Shown here: positions 1-6,572 of the stretch, piece after piece
Numbering within the stretch: position 1 is the first letter of the stretch
Layout: the number at the start of each line of letters is the position of its first letter
NCBI GenBank assembly: GCA_041648305.1
Contig: JBAZPI010000026.1
Location: 1 to 14,691, forward strand
Source: JABILX01 sp041648305
GTDB lineage: Bacteria > Patescibacteriota > Gracilibacteria > UBA1369 > LOWO2-01-FULL-3
Direction of reading: 5' to 3'
Length of the DNA: 14,691 nucleotides
The notes under the pieces: generated by a model
Told to the model about the DNA's origin: nothing
The model's database searches: none
The model's input: the letters and a program-made list of their open reading frames with translations, nothing else
Position numbers and translations under genes: made by a program

Positions 1-346
1 GTGTGTTTTTCGGTACGTTTTTGCCGAGGCCTTTTTCTTGATCTAGCGAGAAAACTTGGAAGCCGCCCGAGTCAGTAAGGATTGGGCGATCCCAATTCAT
101 CCATTTGTGAAGTCCTTTGAACTTCTTGATCGTTTTTTCTCCCGGGCGAAGCATCAGGTGATACGTGTTTGCGAGGATAATTTCTGTGTTGAGTTCTTTA
201 AGTTCGTCAGGGGAGAGTGTTTTTACCGTTGCCCTGGTTCCGACCGGCATGAAAACGGGAGTTTGTATCTTTCCGTGAGGTGTTGAGAAAACGCCGGTTC
301 GGGCTTCGGAATTCTTCTGTTTTTTGTTGATTTTGAATTCGAACAT
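1..346 (-). CDS. tgt: Queuine/preQ1 tRNA-guanine transglycosylase, N-terminal part
   Basis: Only the first 115 codons are inside the window; the gene continues past base 1. The product exchanges the wobble guanine (position 34) of GUN-anticodon tRNAs for a queuosine precursor in the cytoplasm. Family signatures are visible in order: a TPVFMPVGT segment at residues 29-37, ILANTYHLMLRPG at 57-69, and TDSGGFQVFS at 91-100, in which D92 matches the active-site aspartate of the TIM-barrel enzyme. The start is the ATG at 344-346; codons before it do not resemble the family. There is no Shine-Dalgarno sequence. A hairpin with a T-rich tail sits immediately upstream, so the gene is either separately transcribed or depends on readthrough from the orphan gene at 402-947. 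A weak extended -10 (TGC then TAAAGT, 371-376) could serve it but overlaps the hairpin. Identity is certain; the C-terminal zinc site cannot be checked here. Confidence 0.96.
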   Translation of the reverse strand, partial: MFEFKINKKQKNSEARTGVFSTPHGKIQTPVFMPVGTRATVKTLSPDELKELNTEIILANTYHLMLRPGEKTIKKFKGLHKWMNWDRPILTDSGGFQVFSLDQEKGLGKNVPKNT

Positions 347-379
347 AAAGAAAATGCTAAAGCGTTTTGTACTTTAGCA
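347..379 (-). terminator. Intrinsic terminator of the 402-947 gene
   Basis: On the - strand, 22 bases after the stop of the 402-947 gene, an 8-bp perfect stem (TGCTAAAG paired with CTTTAGCA, 355-362 and 372-379) has a 9-base loop and is followed by TTTTCTTT (347-354). The stem is AT-rich, so termination may be incomplete. The T-tract runs straight into the tgt start codon, so the hairpin could also affect tgt expression. Confidence 0.6.
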
Positions 380-401
380 CTATTTGAGATTTATGAGTAG
401 A

Positions 402-947
402 TTAGGCCGCGGCCGGTGCGTGGGCTGCCGGTGCGTGAGCTGCTCCTGTAAACTTGGCTTTATTCATGTATGGGCCAAAATCTCCTGTAACTATGCCCAT
501 TGCAGCTCGACTTATTCCTTTTGATAATCCCTCTATCGTTAGGCCATATCTTTCAGGCAGAACTAGTTTTGACCCTCCTGCAACCAAGGTTGTGCCTGTT
601 TCTGTAAATCCTGCTGCCAATCTTCTTAACCTGTCAAAGGGATTAAGTGCCCATGTTTTGGTTCCGAGTGGGTTTAATGAAGTTCCACTGAAGTTTAATA
701 GGCCTCTATCTGATGACCATGACAATGTATCCTTGATCGCGATAGCTGTATCCTTAATTATCCCAAGAACGCCTTTGCTTCCCGGGGTCTCGCTTGTGCT
801 TATGTGAGAAATTGCTGAGTTCCAACCTGTTTTTAATATATCGGTAGCACCTCCCCATACTGCTCCAAGTCTTGTTCCGACAAAGCCCTTACCTGCTGCG
901 GCACCTTTTTCATATGCTTTATCTGCGATCTCCTTCATTTTTGACAT
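402..947 (-). CDS. Orphan 181-residue protein with Ala/Pro/His tail
   Basis: I do not recognise this family. The reading frame is open up to 1064, but a strong promoter (975-1003) lies inside that extension with a predicted transcription start near 968. The start is therefore placed at the ATG at 945-947 (protein begins MSKMKEIADKAYEKG); an ATG three codons later is also possible. The protein is rich in Gly, Ala, Ser and Thr. It has an N-terminal amphipathic helix, Gly-rich weakly hydrophobic stretches around residues 15-45 and 55-75, and a C-terminal tail in which HAPAA is duplicated. No signal peptide, clear transmembrane helix or catalytic motif is visible. It is divergent from the peptidase-like operon and ends with its own terminator, so it looks like a single-gene unit. 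A structural or membrane-associated role is conceivable but is speculation. Confidence 0.75.
   Translation of the reverse strand: MSKMKEIADKAYEKGAAAGKGFVGTRLGAVWGGATDILKTGWNSAISHISTSETPGSKGVLGIIKDTAIAIKDTLSWSSDRGLLNFSGTSLNPLGTKTWALNPFDRLRRLAAGFTETGTTLVAGGSKLVLPERYGLTIEGLSKGISRAAMGIVTGDFGPYMNKAKFTGAAHAPAAHAPAAA
412..441 (-). repeat. Two in-frame 15-base tandem repeats
   Basis: GCCGGTGCGTGGGCT at 412-426 and its copy with one mismatch at 427-441 encode, on the - strand, the duplicated AHAPA unit at the C-terminus of the 181-residue orphan protein. The length is a multiple of three, so copy changes would lengthen or shorten the tail without a frameshift. Confidence 0.8.
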
Positions 948-974
948 ATTTGGTGGGTTGTTAATGAGTATTAC

Positions 975-1003
975 ATGATAACACTTGCGGCTGATGGAGT
1001 CAA
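975..1003 (-). promoter_or_regulatory. Sigma-70-type promoter of the 402-947 gene
   Basis: On the - strand TTGACT (998-1003) is separated by 17 bases from TATCAT (975-980). Transcription would start near 968, giving a leader of about 21 bases before the ATG at 945-947. No Shine-Dalgarno sequence lies in this leader. The promoter position is the main reason for rejecting the longer reading frame that starts at 1064. Confidence 0.65.
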
Positions 1004-1028
1004 TTGTTTGTTTGCGGGGGAGGGGACG

Positions 1029-1056
1029 TTGAAGCGGCTGGTGTCTCAGATATAAT
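1029..1056 (+). promoter_or_regulatory. Possible upstream promoter of the peptidase-like operon
   Basis: TTGAAG (1029-1034) is followed after 16 bases by a perfect TATAAT (1051-1056). Transcription would start near 1063, about 50 bases before the first gene at 1113. It would be in tandem with the closer promoter at 1060-1088. The -10 is perfect, the -35 matches four of six, and the spacer is one base short of optimal. Confidence 0.4.
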
Positions 1057-1059
1057 TCC

Positions 1060-1088
1060 TTCATTTTCCAGTGAAAAAATGCTATAAT
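1060..1088 (+). promoter_or_regulatory. Extended -10 promoter of the peptidase-like operon
   Basis: TGC directly precedes TATAAT (1080-1088), a perfect -10 with the extended TGn element. The -35 at optimal distance (TTCATT, 1060-1065) matches only three of six, as is common for extended -10 promoters. Transcription would start near 1095, leaving about 18 bases to the ATG at 1113. Confidence 0.6.
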
Positions 1089-1112
1089 GCTGAGATATTA
1101 ACTTGATATCCC

Positions 1113-1427
1113 ATGCATATAGACCAAACGCTTGCAAAGGTATTTACGATTAGTTTGCTTTTACGAATAAAGCTTCCGGATCCGGTTCAAAGACAATCTT
1201 TCCTGGAAAAGTTGTTACACAAATCGGTTAAAGACAAGCAAGAATTTCTCTCAATATTATTAAAGGCTGATAAGTCACTTGATGATTTAAAAAACAACTT
1301 TTTAAATTCCAACCAAGAAACCAAGCAGAAAATCACTAAAATAAGTGAAGAAGCAAAAAAAATCTGCAGAAGCGCGAAAATTAAAACAATCAGAACAAAA
1401 AGACAATCTTTAAATCCACTAATTTAA
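1113..1427 (+). CDS. Small helical basic protein upstream of the peptidase-like gene
   Basis: I do not recognise this family. The 104-residue product is predicted to be mainly helical: a hydrophobic helix at about residues 5-20, then charged amphipathic helices at about 22-90 with many Lys, Glu, Gln and Asn, and a strongly basic C-terminus (residues 85-99). It has no signal peptide; the hydrophobic part is interrupted by Arg and Lys, so a membrane helix is unlikely. It is the first gene of a two-gene operon: its TAA stop is separated by 2 bases from the ATG of the 1270-residue protein, which suggests translational coupling and a shared function. Its AT-rich composition matches that downstream gene. 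A partner, adaptor or inhibitor of the peptidase-like protein is the natural hypothesis but nothing in the sequence proves it. Confidence 0.7.
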   Translation: MHIDQTLAKVFTISLLLRIKLPDPVQRQSFLEKLLHKSVKDKQEFLSILLKADKSLDDLKNNFLNSNQETKQKITKISEEAKKICRSAKIKTIRTKRQSLNPLI

Positions 1428-1429
1428 AT

Positions 1430-4400
1430 ATGCCACCAGAGAATCCAAAAAAATTTGAGGAAATAAAAAGAACGGCAATACAAGAAGCCGAAAATAGAAC
1501 AAAATTACTGGAACAATATGCGCAAGGGGAAATTCCGGAAGTGATAGATTCAGCTGAGGAAGTGGATCTTTTTTTCGAAACTGTCTATACGTTGATAAAC
1601 AAATACATAGATGAAACGAATGATCCGGCACTTACTGCAAAAAAACAAGAATTGGAAACGGTTTACAAAGATCAAAAAGCGAAAAAGGAAAAATACTACT
1701 CCGATGCAGAAAAAACAGCTGACGAATACTGGGAGTCACTTCTGGCCATAATGGAAAAAGAAGAACGCCAGGCTATTAACCACGGTCAAGATTTGTTAAA
1801 AAGTTTGGGAATAGCTGGTTCGTGCAAAATTGTCAGCTACGGAAAATATAAAAACGAAAAGGCTGGAGGAGAAGTTCATTCATACGAAATAGAAAAAGAT
1901 CATTTTACATATCATCTATATTTCAAACCTAATGGGGAAATAGAAATATCGTTCGAAATCGGGGGAGAGACCTCAAAATACTTACATCTATATCAAAGCC
2001 AGGACACAAATTATGGTGAAAACCGACAATTTCTCGAAAAAACTGTATCTCTATCCGAATTAAAAGATCTTTCGGCCTTCAAAATTCATCTATCAAAACT
2101 GGACTCGGAATTATCATGGATTATTGATGGAATCAAAGGAACCCTGGACTATCTGCCAAAGCGCTCTACAAAGCCGGAACTGCAACCACTCATGGAATTT
2201 CGCGATGAACTTTCGAGGTTATCCGGTGAGCTCTCTGATACAAGACAAAAACAAAGACAAAAACAAAACCAAAACCGGGATCTGACCCAAGAACAATATG
2301 ATCATTATCTTGGGAAAATTGGAGAATGTTTCAGGAAAAGATTGCGACAATATTTTGATGCTCCGGATAAAACAAATCTTGGGACGGAAGAACTCAGAAA
2401 ATCTTTAAGTAGATTAATTGATGAACATCCGCATCTAATAGATGCCGCACTGGAAGAGATAAAAACAGTAGAAGAACTCCAGTTATTCCGTTTTGATAAA
2501 AATTACGAAAATTATTTATATGCAAAAGTGGAATGCAAACGCGACAAATTACCAAAAACCGGTATGGCGGAAATCGACAAAGAATTAGACAAATACAGAT
2601 TGCCTCCGGAATACAGAGAAACATTGCTTGCGCTAAATGGACATGGATTCGTCAAAAAAGAAGATTTCCCGGAATTCATTCCGATACTCAAATTGGTGGG
2701 GCTTGGGGCGCTTGGTGAATATTTGAAATTTGTCATAGATCACCCCAGTTACTTCATGGATAAAAAAACGCTCATGTTATTCACGTCATTTTCAAAAGGT
2801 CTTTCGGGAGGACAATTCGAGCACTATCTAGATTATTGGAGAGATGACAAAGCTTTTCGTAATGAATGGAATCTGAAAGACTTGAATACAATTTTGAGAG
2901 GTTACAATGAAGATGAAGATTTGGATTTGGCATATCTTCTTTTCGAAAGAGGCGAGTGGCGGTTTGATAAAGTAAGAAAACTGATAGCCAGAATAAAAGC
3001 ATTGTCAAAAAAGAAAAAAATAGAAATCTGGAAAATCCAGTCTCACATCAGAGAATTCACAAAATGGGGGCCGGATTCAATATTGACTGCGTTGGAAATA
3101 TTAGATAGCGAATATTTGGATACTGAAAACAATTCATACTTCGCACTGATGACAAGGGGATTTTCGGAATTCTCTATGAAAGAGCGGCATTTTAAAAAAT
3201 TAAACGCGTTAAAAAAATTCCAAAGAAAAGGTCTGGAATGTATTAAGGGACTTTTTGGATATTTTCCTGAGAAAGATTCGGACGAATTTTTGGACACATT
3301 GAGCCATGTACAGTCAGACCCGGAAATGGAATATGTGTCATTAATTGTATGCTTACCAGGTAATCATTTAGGAGTTGAAGAATTTTCAAAAACAGCTATA
3401 GAAGCTGCCAAACATAAAAAAATCTGGGAGGAGATGACAAAAGTACAAGAAACAAAAAATAAAAAATTCCAGGAACGGACATATGAAATCATCAAATTAA
3501 TGCTCGACAGAGATCTTGATGAACAAACAATAGTAGATATGATTCCCGATTTGGCTGAAATAGAAACTGACATTCAAAAGAAAACAATCGTTCTCTTGAT
3601 AACAAAAGAAAATGCCAAAGAACTTGTTAAAGCGATGGCGCTATGTGGGGAACAATGCCGCGATATTTATTATAGCTACAATTCGAATCTTACAGGGATA
3701 TACTACAAAGCTATAAGTCAGAAGCCGCCAATAAGTAGTCTGTTGGATTTAATTCAAAGATTAGCGGCGGTGCAAAATAACGAAAAAAGTTTGATAAAAA
3801 GAAACGGCATCATGTTAATAATGGCGGGAAAAACCAGCAATTACGAAGAACTTTTGGAAGTCGTAGCTTCAATAGAAAATCAGGAATTTATCGCAGAATT
3901 TAAAAAAGTTACACAAAGCGAAGAATTTGGGGGAACTGGTTTTTCTGATGTAGAGGATTTTGCTGAAATTTATTTTCGGATAGCGATATCTCCAAGCGAC
4001 TTGAAAGATGCGAGAGGAATTATGCAAGGACTAAAAACTTTCCTGGTAAAAGCGGTGAGAGAACGTTATGACATACGAACAGATCCGGGATTAAACAAAG
4101 CAACATCTTTCCTGGATCCGATAAAATTACTGGAGAAAGAAGATGCGTACTTTTCACATATCGCTTTTATTCTAAATATTTTACAAGGTTCATCTCCGGA
4201 ATTCAGCAGAGAAAAACTTACAGAAACTGCACTGAAATTTCTGGAAAGTTCTAAGACAATTCTTCAAGAAAAAGGCGCAAAATTATTGATAGGTTTAGGC
4301 ACAATAACACAAACTTTAGATCAGAAAATTATAATAGAGATTGCCCGGAAGGGTGTGGATAATAAATTAACGCATTTTACGCTTTCGGACAAAATCACTA

Positions 4401-5242
4401 CAGATCACCTTACTTTTCTTAGGCAACAAGGATCTCCACAAATTCCATTAAGTCTGTATTTTTCATTTTTAATTACTTTGGAACAAACAAGTAAAAGTAA
4501 AGATAAGCCGGCTTTTGAATCTTTGGTAAGAAAATATAAAGACATAGAAAACGAGGCAGTATACAGAGGGGAGGTGTTGATTTTAAGTCATAATCCAAAA
4601 GATGAAACGCATTCGTACTTATTTGCCCAAGACAGTTTTAATTCGGAGGCACATAAAATATTTGCAGAAGATATTCAAGGATTACATGTAGAGACTTTAC
4701 GTCATGGAGAAGATAATGAATCGATTGAAAGTATGTTTTCAAAGCTTGAAATGATTAAAGGAGATTCAACGCTTATTATAGGCGGCCATGGGATGGAAAA
4801 TTTTATTTCCTTTGGGGGAGAATGGTTTAATATTGATAAATTATTTGAACGATTAAAAAGGAGAGTAAAACAGCAAAAAGAAGGTAACAAATGGTTAACT
4901 ACAATCATATTTAAATCATGCTATAGCGATTACAACATAAGACTCTTAAACAAATTGTGGTTTGAAGATTCTGAGACAAAAGACTTCCCAATTAGAATGC
5001 TTTCGAGTTCAAATGAAAATATGTCAAACGATAAAATGGCAGGAGACAGCTGGATCATAAAAGCCAGAGAATCAAAAACCACAAGAAAACTATTGACATG
5101 GGCCGAATTTTACAGAGACATCGAGAGTAGAAATTTTATCATGTCCGACGGAGAAAGTAACAGCAATCCAACCTTATTCATAAACGGAGAAGAATTGGGC
5201 GCTCTTGAAAAACCTGAAAAAACTGTTCGGAAAACAGCTTAG
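1430..5242 (+). CDS. 1270-residue helical protein with C-terminal caspase/CHAT-like cysteine peptidase domain
   Basis: No known full-length family is recognised. Residues 1-115 are charged helices with coiled-coil character. Residues about 125-200 look like a small beta-rich domain. Residues 270-283 form a Gln/Lys/Asn linker. Residues about 285-1040 are almost entirely helical and resemble an alpha-solenoid without a clear repeat unit. From about 1045 the pattern follows a clan CD peptidase: strand EVLILSHN (1048-1055), helix, strand HVETLRHG, helix, then STLIIGGHG with His1120 followed by Gly, then strand TTIIFKSC with Cys1164, then strand PIRMLSSSN (1187-1195). His and Cys are 44 residues apart at the ends of hydrophobic strands, as in caspases, gingipains, legumains and CHAT proteases. 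No signal peptide or membrane segment is seen, so it is probably cytoplasmic. It follows the 104-residue gene by 2 bases. Its peptidase identity is inferred from motif and predicted fold; the substrate is unknown. Confidence 0.85.
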   Translation: MPPENPKKFEEIKRTAIQEAENRTKLLEQYAQGEIPEVIDSAEEVDLFFETVYTLINKYIDETNDPALTAKKQELETVYKDQKAKKEKYYSDAEKTADEYWESLLAIMEKEERQAINHGQDLLKSLGIAGSCKIVSYGKYKNEKAGGEVHSYEIEKDHFTYHLYFKPNGEIEISFEIGGETSKYLHLYQSQDTNYGENRQFLEKTVSLSELKDLSAFKIHLSKLDSELSWIIDGIKGTLDYLPKRSTKPELQPLMEFRDELSRLSGELSDTRQKQRQKQNQNRDLTQEQYDHYLGKIGECFRKRLRQYFDAPDKTNLGTEELRKSLSRLIDEHPHLIDAALEEIKTVEELQLFRFDKNYENYLYAKVECKRDKLPKTGMAEIDKELDKYRLPPEYRETLLALNGHGFVKKEDFPEFIPILKLVGLGALGEYLKFVIDHPSYFMDKKTLMLFTSFSKGLSGGQFEHYLDYWRDDKAFRNEWNLKDLNTILRGYNEDEDLDLAYLLFERGEWRFDKVRKLIARIKALSKKKKIEIWKIQSHIREFTKWGPDSILTALEILDSEYLDTENNSYFALMTRGFSEFSMKERHFKKLNALKKFQRKGLECIKGLFGYFPEKDSDEFLDTLSHVQSDPEMEYVSLIVCLPGNHLGVEEFSKTAIEAAKHKKIWEEMTKVQETKNKKFQERTYEIIKLMLDRDLDEQTIVDMIPDLAEIETDIQKKTIVLLITKENAKELVKAMALCGEQCRDIYYSYNSNLTGIYYKAISQKPPISSLLDLIQRLAAVQNNEKSLIKRNGIMLIMAGKTSNYEELLEVVASIENQEFIAEFKKVTQSEEFGGTGFSDVEDFAEIYFRIAISPSDLKDARGIMQGLKTFLVKAVRERYDIRTDPGLNKATSFLDPIKLLEKEDAYFSHIAFILNILQGSSPEFSREKLTETALKFLESSKTILQEKGAKLLIGLGTITQTLDQKIIIEIARKGVDNKLTHFTLSDKITTDHLTFLRQQGSPQIPLSLYFSFLITLEQTSKSKDKPAFESLVRKYKDIENEAVYRGEVLILSHNPKDETHSYLFAQDSFNSEAHKIFAEDIQGLHVETLRHGEDNESIESMFSKLEMIKGDSTLIIGGHGMENFISFGGEWFNIDKLFERLKRRVKQQKEGNKWLTTIIFKSCYSDYNIRLLNKLWFEDSETKDFPIRMLSSSNENMSNDKMAGDSWIIKARESKTTRKLLTWAEFYRDIESRNFIMSDGESNSNPTLFINGEELGALEKPEKTVRKTA
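2243..2266 (+). repeat. Two 12-base A-rich tandem repeats
   Basis: AGACAAAAACAA occurs twice in a row (2243-2254 and 2255-2266), encoding a Gln/Lys/Arg linker of the 1270-residue protein at about residues 272-279. It is in frame, probably unstructured and prone to slippage. It marks the boundary between the N-terminal part and the long helical part. Confidence 0.6.
5217..5240 (-). terminator. aroC: Possible intrinsic terminator of aroC inside the convergent gene
   Basis: On the - strand the bases around the aroC stop can fold as AAGCTGTT paired with AACAGTTT (8 bp including one G-T wobble, 5-base loop TTCCG). The T-rich run at 5217-5222 overlaps the 3' arm. The structure lies entirely within the last codons of the convergent 1270-residue gene. 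The stem is short, so it is a moderate candidate; no matching T-tract exists for the + strand direction. Confidence 0.45.
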
Positions 5243-6237
5243 AAGTGTTCCCTATTTCTTAGCAGGTGATCAAGGATCACAATAGCAGCCATACTTTCCG
5301 CTACCGGTATGATTCTTGGTGCGAGGCAGATGTCGTGGCGGCCTTGTATGGATATGGAAGGAACAGGTTTGATCGCTAGGCGAGCTATGATGCTTTTCCC
5401 GTTTGAGATTCCACCCAAAATCCCGCCTGCGAAGTTTGATGTTGTGTCGTTATTTTCGGATCCTTTTTTCATGACGGCACTAAATCCGCTGCCGAATTCG
5501 ACTCCTTTGACTGCTCCGATGGACATGAAAGCTTTTGCTAAGTCTGCGTCCAGTTTGTCGAAGACCGGTTCGCCAAGTCCCAGAGGGACGTTCTCGATGA
5601 TAATTTCCACAATTGCTCCTATTGAATCGCCTTCTTTTTTGATATTTTTGACCAGTTCTAGCATTTTAGAAGCTGCTTTTTTGTCCGCACATCGGAGTGG
5701 ATTTTTTTCGATTTCTGGTTTTGAGAAACTCTTTGCGAAGACGTCTCCGGCTTGGATTGTGTGCCCGTAGATTTTTAGCTTTTTACTTTCTTGGAGAGAT
5801 AGAAAAACTTGTTTTGCAACTGCGCCTGCCATTACTCTTGCGACTGTTTCGCGGCCCGAACTTCGTCCGCCACCTCTGTAATCGCGAAATCCGTATTTCA
5901 TTTGGTACGTGAAGTCTGCGTGGCCGGGCCTGAAAACATCTTTTAATTTCGAATAATCTTGAGAGCGAACATCTTTGTTTCTGACAATAATTGAGATTGG
6001 AGTGCCTAGGGTTTTGCCTTCAAATATTCCTGATAGGATTTCGATTTTGTCTTTTTCTTTTCGCGATGTTGAAATGCGGGGGTCGTGAGGTTTTCGACGA
6101 TCAACTTCTTTTTGGATATCTTTTTCTGAGATAAGGATGCCTGCCGGGCAACCATCAATAACCACGCCAAGAGCTTTTCCATGGGATTCACCCCAGGTTG
6201 TAACCTTAAAGACGGTTCCTATAGAATTCCCTGCCAT
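5239..6237 (-). CDS. aroC: Chorismate synthase
   Basis: The enzyme makes chorismate from 5-enolpyruvylshikimate-3-phosphate, the last step of the shikimate pathway, and needs reduced flavin mononucleotide. At 332 residues it is slightly shorter than the roughly 350-390 usual for the family but carries all signatures: MAGNSIGTVFKVTTWGESHG at 1-20 with His19, RPGHAD at 103-108 with His106, GGGRSSGRET at 122-131, and GRHDICLAPR at 299-308 with Asp302. The ATG at 6235-6237 gives the family's typical N-terminus. It lies 17 bases after rpmE and is probably co-transcribed with it; there is no Shine-Dalgarno sequence. The stop overlaps the convergent 1270-residue gene by 4 bases. The enzyme appears intact and implies at least part of an aromatic biosynthesis pathway, which many Patescibacteria lack. 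Confidence 0.97.
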   Translation of the reverse strand: MAGNSIGTVFKVTTWGESHGKALGVVIDGCPAGILISEKDIQKEVDRRKPHDPRISTSRKEKDKIEILSGIFEGKTLGTPISIIVRNKDVRSQDYSKLKDVFRPGHADFTYQMKYGFRDYRGGGRSSGRETVARVMAGAVAKQVFLSLQESKKLKIYGHTIQAGDVFAKSFSKPEIEKNPLRCADKKAASKMLELVKNIKKEGDSIGAIVEIIIENVPLGLGEPVFDKLDADLAKAFMSIGAVKGVEFGSGFSAVMKKGSENNDTTSNFAGGILGGISNGKSIIARLAIKPVPSISIQGRHDICLAPRIIPVAESMAAIVILDHLLRNREHF

Positions 6238-6254
6238 TATATTAAAGTTTGGAA

Positions 6255-6533
6255 TTAAGCGGCTTCCTTTACTTCTTCCTCTTCGCTTTCTTCACTGTCT
6301 TTTTTGCTCTTTTTTGCCTTGGTTTTGGCTTTCGCTTTTGCCTGAGCAGCGCGGAATTTTTCAACACGTCCGGCTGAGTCTACGAGTTTTGACTTGCCTG
6401 TGTAGAACGGGTGGCAATTTGAGCAGATTTCAGTTGTGATTTCGTCTTTCGTCGAGCCAACAAGAAACTCTGCGCCGCAGCCGCATTTAGCAATAATTTT
6501 TTCGTTGTATTTCGGGTGTATATCTTTCTTCAT
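6255..6533 (-). CDS. rpmE: 50S ribosomal protein L31, zinc-binding form, with charged tail
   Basis: L31 binds the large subunit near the intersubunit bridge. Residues 1-61 match the family: MKKDIHPKY start, the zinc ligands Cys17, Cys19, Cys37 and Cys40, then HPFYTGKSKLVDSAGRVEKF at 41-60. The four cysteines mark the zinc-containing (C+) type, usually linked to zinc-replete conditions. A tail of about 30 residues follows, first Lys/Ala-rich (62-78) then Glu/Ser-rich (79-92), making the protein longer than the usual 66-75 residues or so. The gene is the first of a likely rpmE-aroC unit with its own promoter at 6544-6572. The predicted transcript begins only about 4 bases before the ATG, so translation would be practically leaderless. 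Confidence 0.95.
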   Translation of the reverse strand: MKKDIHPKYNEKIIAKCGCGAEFLVGSTKDEITTEICSNCHPFYTGKSKLVDSAGRVEKFRAAQAKAKAKTKAKKSKKDSEESEEEEVKEAA

Positions 6534-6543
6534 AGCGACGCGT

Positions 6544-6572
6544 ACTATACTTTATTGCTTTTTCTATTGCAA
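6544..6572 (-). promoter_or_regulatory. rpmE: rpmE-aroC promoter inside the glycosyltransferase gene end
   Basis: On the - strand TTGCAA (6567-6572) is separated by 17 bases from TATAGT (6544-6549). The -35 box lies within the last codons of the glycosyltransferase gene, whose stop is at 6564-6566. Transcription would begin near 6537, 4 bases ahead of the rpmE ATG at 6531-6533. Spacing is ideal and both boxes match four to five of six. Confidence 0.6.

Noticed and set aside
948..1064. Upstream extension of the orphan - strand gene to 1064 (220 residues)
   Set aside because: A strong - strand promoter lies inside the extension, and the extra residues look like translated promoter sequence.
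5309..5912. + strand frames of 153 and 71 codons opposite aroC
   Set aside because: aroC on the other strand carries every family signature, so these are shadows.
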